64,000 nucleotides of DNA from NCBI GenBank assembly GCA_030425205.1, contig JAUIAP010000005.1:248001-312000 (forward strand). Direction: 5' to 3'. Under the pieces are notes generated by a model, which saw nothing but the letters and a program-made list of their open reading frames with translations, was not told the origin of the DNA and ran no database searches. Both the position numbers and the translations under genes were made by a program. Position 1 is the first letter of the stretch; the number at the start of each line of letters is the position of its first letter. This document shows, piece by piece, positions 58,852-64,000 of this stretch. Origin of the DNA: Anaerolineae bacterium. GTDB lineage: Bacteria > Chloroflexota > Anaerolineae > Promineifilales > Promineifilaceae.

Positions 58852-58915
58852 GTTTCGGGAATTGGATTTCCCGAAACGTCCTCGCCAAAGAGTGGATTCC
58901 CGCGAAGGCGGGAAT
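58852..58915. repeat. Two fold-back repeats after ileS
   Basis: GTTTCGGGAA-ttgga-TTTCCCGAAAC at 58852-58877, identical to 26438-26463, and ATTCCCGC-gaag-GCGGGAAT at 58896-58915, third copy of the REP-like family. They may end or stabilise the ileS transcript. Confidence 0.8.
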
Positions 58916-58995
58916 GACAAATCGATTACCGAATTAATTTTTTAAAGACCAATAGTTGGCAACTCTCCGAATTTGTGAAGCGCAAAGAACGCGCA

Positions 58996-59805
58996 TCAAT
59001 CCCAAAGATGGGGGTCTTTTTCTTTATTAAAGCGATTTCGAGCAGTGAGTAAACAACGATATATGCCATAGAAAATTAGGCTGTAAATAATAAGATTGGC
59101 CATGTAGGGGGCGGGTTTCGGCCGATTATTCCAATCAAAGTAAGAGATTTCGCCCATGTCACCTAGTGGTGATCCCCCATCTGAATCATCAATAAACGGT
59201 AAAGGCCACCCTGCACCACTCTCGTATCCACATGTGGTTTGAAAACCTAAGCACAACGACGCATCCCAGTGAACGCGACCATTGACTATCGGGTAATACT
59301 GATTTACATATAATCCAGAAAAAAAGGTGCAGATGCCCGCGAGTGCAATGATGATGAACAGCGGTTTGTGAAATAAATGACTCCCGAAAAAATAGCCGAA
59401 CAGCAGTGAAAATAGTGTTCCATATAAAATTGTGGAAAGAAGCATCTCCGATGCAGAGTTGCTGTCGAGGGTATTCGCAGACCTGAGAATCAACTTTTTG
59501 TAGGGAAAAAATGTGATAAAGAAGAGCGAGAATACGTTAATGGGCATTAGCAACAAGCCAATGATCCAATTTTGAAAACTGTTTTGAGGCGAGTTTAGTT
59601 TGTTGATTAAGATGTTGTCTTTTTCGGCCGATTTGCCCAATCCCTTCCCACGTAACAAGTAGCTGTAAATGCCAAACAAACCCCAGCAAACGGCTACATA
59701 AATTACACCATTGGCGAAGAAGTGGAAAGGGATCGGCTGATTAAAGCCGTCGGATTGTGAAATTGTGCCAATATCAGACCATGGAAAACCACTACTGCTC
59801 GTCAT
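58996..59805 (-). CDS. Multi-pass membrane protein, GW-PL-F/D-GSPL family (copy C)
   Basis: 269 residues with about five hydrophobic helices (FHFFANGVIYVAVCWGLFGIY, WIIGLLLMPINVFSLFFITF, LLSTILYGTLFSLLFGYFF, PLFIIIALAGICTFFSGLY and a C-terminal YMANLIIYSLIFYGIYRCL). Between the last two lies GAGWPLPFIDDSDGGSPLGDMGEISYFDW, related to the same stretch in the two upstream genes (59792 and 60514). Two cysteines (CLGFQTTCGYE) may be disulfide-linked outside the cell. It overlaps the upstream gene by 14 bp. Family not recognised; no enzymatic motif. Confidence 0.7.
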   Translation of the reverse strand: MTSSSGFPWSDIGTISQSDGFNQPIPFHFFANGVIYVAVCWGLFGIYSYLLRGKGLGKSAEKDNILINKLNSPQNSFQNWIIGLLLMPINVFSLFFITFFPYKKLILRSANTLDSNSASEMLLSTILYGTLFSLLFGYFFGSHLFHKPLFIIIALAGICTFFSGLYVNQYYPIVNGRVHWDASLCLGFQTTCGYESGAGWPLPFIDDSDGGSPLGDMGEISYFDWNNRPKPAPYMANLIIYSLIFYGIYRCLLTARNRFNKEKDPHLWD

Positions 59806-60427
59806 GTTGCCACCTCACCGAATATTTCATTGCATAGCCAAAAAGCAGGTAAACAGTTTTGCTAACTGTTTTGTGTGAAAAGCCTCTTTTTACTATCAAC
59901 GAGAAGAGTTGATAGACCGCGCACAAGATGAATGCGTAGAAGAGAATATTCATAAAATAGCTTGGTGCTGACATGCAGCAACCCCAATCAATCGGGTCAA
60001 TAACCCCCATGCTGCTTAGGGGAGAACCACTATTGTCGCTAATAAATTTGAGCGGCCAGCCCGCGCGCTCTTCCTGAACTGTGCGCCCCGACCATTCATA
60101 ATTGGTAGTATGTTTGTAAACCAATCCAGACAGTACTGTGAGCGCACTCGCAACTCCACAAATCACAAGGGCTGGCTTGCGTAAGATGTTGTTGTCGATC
60201 CTGCCAATGACAATGGTGATGCTCCAGCAGAGGATTAGGTAGAGAACTGGAATCCAGAGGGAGTGAAATCCGTTAAGTCCAAAAAGTTTAGCTAAGGCTC
60301 CTATGCCTACAAGGACAAAATATTCAAGAGAGGTGATAAACAATAGTGCGTAGACGAGGAACGGCATCGTTGCGAATCCAATGCCCCAGCTGAGCCAGTC
60401 GGCCGATTTTTTGCTTGTAGTAGACAT
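59792..60427 (-). CDS. Multi-pass membrane protein of the same family (copy B)
   Basis: 211 residues starting MSTTSKKSADWLS. Hydrophobic helices at ~15-50, ~60-75, ~85-105 and a C-terminal FMNILFYAFILCAVYQLFSLI. The extracytoplasmic segment TVQEERAGWPLKFISDNSGSPLSSMGVID carries the family motif. It begins 6 nt after a TATAAT that forms the end of a duplicated pgl tail (60434-60463), so it is a product of tandem duplication with copy A. Overlaps the downstream gene by 14 bp. Confidence 0.7.
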   Translation of the reverse strand: MSTTSKKSADWLSWGIGFATMPFLVYALLFITSLEYFVLVGIGALAKLFGLNGFHSLWIPVLYLILCWSITIVIGRIDNNILRKPALVICGVASALTVLSGLVYKHTTNYEWSGRTVQEERAGWPLKFISDNSGSPLSSMGVIDPIDWGCCMSAPSYFMNILFYAFILCAVYQLFSLIVKRGFSHKTVSKTVYLLFGYAMKYSVRWQHDEQ

Positions 60428-60433
60428 ACAAAA

Positions 60434-60463
60434 ATTATAAGAGCTTGGCGGCTGCTTCGTCTA
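60434..60463 (-). promoter_or_regulatory. Promoter of copy B, inside a duplicated pgl 3' end
   Basis: Minus strand TAGACG (60458-60463), 18 bp, TATAAT (60434-60439), then 6 nt to the ATG. The -10 box is made by the last codons and stop of the pgl remnant. Confidence 0.65.
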
Positions 60464-60500
60464 GCACAAAGGTCAGATGTTCACTTTTCGGCCGAATCCG
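60435..60500 (-). pseudogene. Duplicated pgl C-terminal fragment
   Basis: It encodes RIRPKSEHLTFVLDEA and AAKLL, one residue different from the end of pgl at 61325 (AVAKLL). Nothing of pgl upstream of this point is present; homology starts right at the TCGGCCGA copy at 60487. Confidence 0.9.
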
Positions 60501-60513
60501 CTCAAGCGGCTCG

Positions 60514-61317
60514 TCACGACCAGTCGTGGGGGTCTTGTTCCGTTGATCGTGGGGTTGACTCCTGTTGCTGACCATGTTTGATCGGCTGGTGCGTTTCGTT
60601 GCGTGGTCTGAGATAAGTGTAGATACTAAAGCAACCGCAGAAAACGCAAATGACGGCACTGTAAATGAGAACATTGGTCAGATATGCGTTGGGTCGCTCA
60701 GTAAGAAACCAGTCATGTACCGTATTAATGCCAATGTAGGATGATGGAACGTTACCAAGCGTGTTACCGATAAATGCAAGCTGCCAGCCCGCACCGTCTT
60801 CCTGTACTGTGCGCCCCATCCATCTAAAATTGTAAGTGTGCTTATATATCAATCCAGACAGCACTGTTAGCGCACTCGCTAATCCAAGAATCACAAAACC
60901 CCAGTTGAGCCAATCGGTTTGCAATTGTTGTTCGTGTTTAATCGGCTGGCGTGTTTCGTTGCGTCGCCTGAGGTAGTTGAAGAATCTAAAGCACCCGTAG
61001 AACACGCAAATGACGGCACTGTAAATGAGAACATTGCCCAGATATGCGTCGAGTCGACCTAGCATAATCCAGTCGTTAAACGTGATGATACCGGCACTGC
61101 TTAGTGGAGAGTTTGCGCCTGCATCACCGACAAACGCAATCGGCCAGCCTGCCCCAATCTCTTGCACCGTTCTACCATACCTCGTAGCGATAACAGTGTG
61201 TTTGTAAAGCACACCTGACAGTATTGTTAATGCGTTTGCCACCCCGAAAATGACAATAATTGGTCTTGTCAAAAACAAACTGAGTCGATCGGCCGATTTG
61301 TTGCTTGTACTGGACAT
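60514..61317 (-). CDS. Membrane protein of the same family with internal duplication (copy A)
   Basis: 267 residues, beginning MSSTSNKSADRLS. Two halves (about 20-135 and 140-250) repeat the unit: a helix ending LTxLSG(V/L)(L/I)YKHT, GRTVQExGAGWxxAF(V/I)G, an (S)SxxGI stretch with a DW pair, and a final helix YLxNVLIYSAVICVF. Each half ends RRRNETRQPIKH or RPRNETHQPIKH. So one gene holds two copies of a unit that copies B and C carry once. The start follows a TATAAT overlapping the pgl stop. Role unknown; the repeated outside-facing motif hints at ligand or partner binding. Confidence 0.72.
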   Translation of the reverse strand: MSSTSNKSADRLSLFLTRPIIVIFGVANALTILSGVLYKHTVIATRYGRTVQEIGAGWPIAFVGDAGANSPLSSAGIITFNDWIMLGRLDAYLGNVLIYSAVICVFYGCFRFFNYLRRRNETRQPIKHEQQLQTDWLNWGFVILGLASALTVLSGLIYKHTYNFRWMGRTVQEDGAGWQLAFIGNTLGNVPSSYIGINTVHDWFLTERPNAYLTNVLIYSAVICVFCGCFSIYTYLRPRNETHQPIKHGQQQESTPRSTEQDPHDWS

Positions 61318-61323
61318 GAAAGA

Positions 61324-61353
61324 ATTATAGAAGTTTGGCGACTGCTTCGTCTA
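61324..61353 (-). promoter_or_regulatory. Promoter of copy A within the 3' end of pgl
   Basis: Minus strand TAGACG (61348-61353), 18 bp, TATAAT (61324-61329) overlapping the pgl stop codon, then 6 nt to the ATG of copy A. Confidence 0.65.
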
Positions 61354-62068
61354 GCACAAAGGTCAGATGTTCACTTTTCGGCCGAATCCTCTGAATCGGC
61401 AACTTTTGAGGCTGTTGCGTTTCATTGATCACGGTTGCGATCATCGCTGCCTTCTTTTCGCCCGTGACCAGCACAAAGATGCGCTTGGCATCGTTGAAAA
61501 TTGACTCAGTTAGTGTGATACGCTGGGCAGGGCGGTCTTCGTATTCGGCTGAAACCCCCCAAACCCCATCCCTCTGACTGTCCAACGCTGATCCTGGAAA
61601 TAGTGACGCTGTATGTCCATCAGACCCCATTCCAAGTAGTACTAGGTCAAATGAGGGCCATTGTTTACACGCTTGATGTTCTGTAGCAAACGTTGCCAGA
61701 CTCGCCAAATAATCATCCACCGCAGCACTCATCTCTAGCTCCGTTTTCATGCGCCAGACGTTTTCCGCTGGAATTGGCAAATGATCGATCAATGCCTCTT
61801 TCACTTGCTTGTAATTACTCCCATCTTCTGTCGGCGGCACAAGCCGATCATCCCCCCAAAAGAGATGCACGCGTTCCCAGTCAATGCGCTTCGCATAGTC
61901 AGATGTTGCCAGCAATTCATACAATGGTTGCGGCGTTCCCCCGCCAGACAACACAAGGCTAAAAACACCATTTTGCTCAATATCGGCCGATGCAGCCGTG
62001 ACAATGATTTCAGCCATATATTTTGCAAAGGATTGTTGGTCAGGTTGAATAATAATTGTCGGGTTCAT
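61325..62068 (-). CDS. pgl: 6-phosphogluconolactonase
   Basis: 247 residues from the ATG at 62068. It hydrolyses 6-phosphogluconolactone in the pentose phosphate pathway. FSLVLSGGGTPQPLYELLA, VHLFWGDDRLVPPTEDGSNYKQVKEAL, LVLLGMGSDGHTASLFPG and RITLTESIFNDAKRIFVLVTG are the family motifs of the NagB/Pgl type. The chosen start follows a TAAACT box by 7 nt (leaderless); the longer reading to 62086 would cross that box. No zwf or gnd is adjacent. The 3' end doubles as promoter for the next gene and has been duplicated. Confidence 0.95.
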   Translation of the reverse strand: MNPTIIIQPDQQSFAKYMAEIIVTAASADIEQNGVFSLVLSGGGTPQPLYELLATSDYAKRIDWERVHLFWGDDRLVPPTEDGSNYKQVKEALIDHLPIPAENVWRMKTELEMSAAVDDYLASLATFATEHQACKQWPSFDLVLLGMGSDGHTASLFPGSALDSQRDGVWGVSAEYEDRPAQRITLTESIFNDAKRIFVLVTGEKKAAMIATVINETQQPQKLPIQRIRPKSEHLTFVLDEAVAKLL

Positions 62069-62081
62069 AGAAATAAGTTTA
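62069..62081 (-). promoter_or_regulatory. Leaderless-type -10 box of pgl
   Basis: Minus strand TAAACT (62076-62081) followed by 7 nt and the ATG ending at 62068. Confidence 0.5.
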
Positions 62082-62091
62082 GCCAAAAAGC

Positions 62092-62130
62092 AAAAAAGGC
62101 GCGATAGTCATTTGACCGTCGCGCCACTGC
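62092..62130 (-). terminator. Terminator of ftsZ
   Basis: On the minus strand GGCGCGACGGTCA pairs with TGACTATCGCGCC, then TTTTTTGCTTTTT. It lies ~160 bp after the ftsZ stop. The 62131-62290 stretch shows no gene. Confidence 0.75.
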
Positions 62131-62290
62131 TAGAAACACAAAGCGACCACGTCAATCACGCAGTCAATTCAAGAACGATTCAGTTGTGGTTCAATTGGAA
62201 ATTGGCTCCCTCGCTGGAAGCGTGCGGCACCACGCTCCCTCAAGAGGGTTCAACTTGTCGCGGCGGGATTATCCCGATAGGAACGCGCCG

Positions 62291-63502
62291 CTAATTCCCC
62301 TGACGCCGGCGCAAGAACGCTGGAATGTCAGTATCATCACGATCCCATGTCCGCTTTGGCTGATTGAGGCGGTCGTTTGTTTGCGGACGCTCATCCCGAC
62401 CACTACTATCCACCGATGCCATTTCTGACTCGCGTGTTTCAGCGGGGCGGGGGGCTTCATGACGTGGTTGGGCTGATGTCGTTTGGCGCGGTGCGCTGTA
62501 GCTGCTCGTTGTTGGTGAGCGGCGGACTGCTGGTGTATGCTCAAAATTGGTCGCGATGACAGTGATGCGAATTTCATCCTTCATGTTCTCATCGACAACT
62601 GCACCAAAGATGAGATTGACGTCGGGGTGCGCCGTTTCGCGGATGATGGAGGCTGCTTGGTTGATCTCGAAGAGGCTCAAATCGTTGCCGCCCGTCACGT
62701 TGAACAGGATGCCTTTCGCGCCATCAATGGTCACGTCGAGCAGCTTGCTGGACAACGCTTGCATCGCGGCATCTTCCGCACGGCGGTCGCCACGTCCACG
62801 TCCAACCGCCATCAATGCGGCGCCACCCATCGACATAATCGTTTTCACGTCGGCAAAGTCAAGATTGATCAGACCCGGCACGGTGATCAACTCGCTGATG
62901 CCCTGAATGCCTTGCTTGAGCACTTCGTCGGCCATGTGCAGTGCTTCAGTGAAGGTTGTGCGTGGATCGGCCGATTCCAGCAGCTTATCATTTGGAATGA
63001 CGATTAACGTATCGACATGCTCTTTCAGTTCAGCGATTCCAGCCTCTGCCGCCTTTGCGCGGGCCGATCCCTCAAATGTGAAAGGTCGTGTGACGACACC
63101 AATCGTCAATGCCCCTTCCTCGCGTGCGATGCGGCTGACGACTGGGGTTGCACCCGTTCCTGTGCCGCCACCCATGCCGCAGGTGACAAAAACCATATCG
63201 GAACCACGAATCACTTGACGCAGCTCTTCAACCGACTCTTCAGCTGCTTTCTCGCCCATGTCAGGTCGTCCGCCAGCACCCAAGCCACGGGTTGCACGCT
63301 CGCCAATGTGCATCCGTGTGGGGGCGCGGCTGCTCATCAGTGCCTGACTATCTGTGTTGACCGCGACGAAATCCACGCCCACGATCCCTTCTTCAATCAT
63401 GCGATTAACCGCATTATTGCCGCCGCCACCGACCCCAACGACGCGGATTAGCGCGTTGCTCTCGATTTCAGGCATTCTTTGCATCCTTGCATTTCTATCC
63501 AT
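62291..63502 (-). CDS. ftsZ: Cell division protein FtsZ
   Basis: 403 residues. Tubulin-like GTPase forming the Z ring. [27 protein letters not shown], the tubulin signature GGGTGTG in [15 protein letters not shown], and [14 protein letters not shown] are present. After the globular core (~residue 325) there is a Ser/Thr/Pro/Arg-rich linker and the C-terminal conserved peptide [12 protein letters not shown] that binds FtsA or other anchors. GAGAGGG lies upstream of the ATG. It follows ftsA by 31 bp in the same direction. Confidence 0.98.
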   Translation of the reverse strand: MDRNARMQRMPEIESNALIRVVGVGGGGNNAVNRMIEEGIVGVDFVAVNTDSQALMSSRAPTRMHIGERATRGLGAGGRPDMGEKAAEESVEELRQVIRGSDMVFVTCGMGGGTGTGATPVVSRIAREEGALTIGVVTRPFTFEGSARAKAAEAGIAELKEHVDTLIVIPNDKLLESADPRTTFTEALHMADEVLKQGIQGISELITVPGLINLDFADVKTIMSMGGAALMAVGRGRGDRRAEDAAMQALSSKLLDVTIDGAKGILFNVTGGNDLSLFEINQAASIIRETAHPDVNLIFGAVVDENMKDEIRITVIATNFEHTPAVRRSPTTSSYSAPRQTTSAQPRHEAPRPAETRESEMASVDSSGRDERPQTNDRLNQPKRTWDRDDTDIPAFLRRRQGN

Positions 63503-63533
63503 AATATTGAACCCTCTCTGATAAAGTATAAAT

Positions 63534-64000
63534 TTAGCCGGGCAGAAGCCGACTAATAATTTCTTTCCACCGACCGCCCCGAGACGGGACTTCTGCCCGA
63601 TTCGGCCGAAATGTGTTGTAATCGCTATTGCCCCAGCGCAACAGTCCCACCGCCGTTGAATAGGCGGGGCTTTGCAGCCTGTCTACAAGGCCGACCAAGT
63701 TACGGGGTTTCGCAACCCGCGCTGGTACACCCATAATTTTTTCCGCTGTGTGTGTCAGATTTCGTAACTGCGCCGATCCACCCGTCAACACAATGCCAGC
63801 GGGTAACAAACCTGCATATCCCGACTGTTTAACCGACGCGAGAATCATGTCGAACAACTCCTCAGCACGGGCTTCAATCACCTCTGCCAAGTCGCGGTAG
63901 CCAACTTCGATCTGCTCGCCGCTAAACGGTTTTACCTTAAACGTATGCTCCGGGTCGAGATCGTCTGGACGGCAGTTGCCGTGCTTGACCTTGATCTCGT
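63534..64000 (-). CDS. ftsA: Cell division protein FtsA, partial (N-terminus beyond window)
   Basis: The last ~155 codons are visible. They read [25 protein letters not shown], then [34 protein letters not shown], the phosphate-2 and adenosine motifs of the actin-like ATPase fold, then [14 protein letters not shown]. FtsA tethers FtsZ to the membrane through a C-terminal amphipathic helix; the end here, [11 protein letters not shown], is short but amphipathic. The gene order ftsA-ftsZ supports the call. Stop 31 bp before ftsZ. Confidence 0.92.
   Translation of the reverse strand, partial: EIKVKHGNCRPDDLDPEHTFKVKPFSGEQIEVGYRDLAEVIEARAEELFDMILASVKQSGYAGLLPAGIVLTGGSAQLRNLTHTAEKIMGVPARVAKPRNLVGLVDRLQSPAYSTAVGLLRWGNSDYNTFRPNRAEVPSRGGRWKEIISRLLPG

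Noticed and set aside
60501..60674. A 79-residue reading frame ending in the pgl tail
   Set aside because: It fuses an out-of-frame part of copy A to the duplicated pgl fragment; only the fragment at 60435-60500 is meaningful.
1..64000. TCGGCCGA enrichment as a simple effect of GC content or codon bias
   Set aside because: It appears in three reading frames and between genes, and other CGGCCG contexts are much rarer.

Overview
The window is bacterial chromosomal DNA of roughly 50% GC with about 48 protein-coding genes, no rRNA, tRNA or CRISPR array that I can see, and no prophage. The likely host is a member of the Chloroflexota (Anaerolineae-like). The signs are Thr/Pro-rich linkers in exported proteins, a C-terminal YLPMIFR tail, many lipoproteins, an Ile T-box leader in the ileS region and many leaderless-type start sites. 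This assignment is inference; no marker phylogeny was possible.

Layout. 1-6.6 kb: a cut nucleoside 2-deoxyribosyltransferase-like gene, an EF-G-like GTPase, pckA, an orphan NarL-type regulator and a secreted propeller-like protein. 6.8-14.2 kb: ychF, two glycoside-hydrolase-like proteins, acpS, a DUF1697 gene, a PIG-L deacetylase and a PA14 protein. 14.4-20.1 kb: a histidine phosphatase, a 7Fe ferredoxin, a mercuric-reductase-like flavoprotein, a YnjB-like binding protein and mutY. 20.4-23.7 kb: a patatin/caspase/lipoprotein operon, the best candidate for an undescribed conflict or cell-death module. 23.8-32.0 kb: fumC, a PadR regulator with a small basic protein, a GAF histidine kinase, two unknown genes, a hydrolase, a RusA-like nuclease and hemL. 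32.5-39.5 kb: a P2-type ATPase operon with mutarotase, small membrane protein and SixA phosphatase, then a methyltransferase, miaB and a cold-shock gene. 39.6-47.7 kb: a UbiB-like kinase, a polyglycine-hydrolase-like exported protein, pfk, sppA and a thioesterase. 47.9-53.8 kb: a SWIM-finger protein, flavin reductase/Lrp pair, pnp, rpsO and an M64 peptidase. 53.9-58.8 kb: an Ile T-box leader separated from ileS by a REP-transposase remnant and an unknown gene. 59.0-64.0 kb: three related membrane proteins made by tandem duplication, pgl, ftsZ and the 3' part of ftsA.

Three features run through the whole window. First, the palindrome TCGGCCGA, nearly always flanked by A/T, occurs about 75 times (one per ~850 bp against about one expected in total); it behaves like the cyanobacterial HIP1 repeat but has a different sequence. 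Second, several genes start 6-8 nt after a -10 box, which indicates leaderless transcripts. Third, intergenic regions carry short fold-back repeats of several families. One TCGGCCGA copy sits at the junction of a visible tandem duplication (61377/60487), and one sits in the T-box leader next to the presumed specifier codon.
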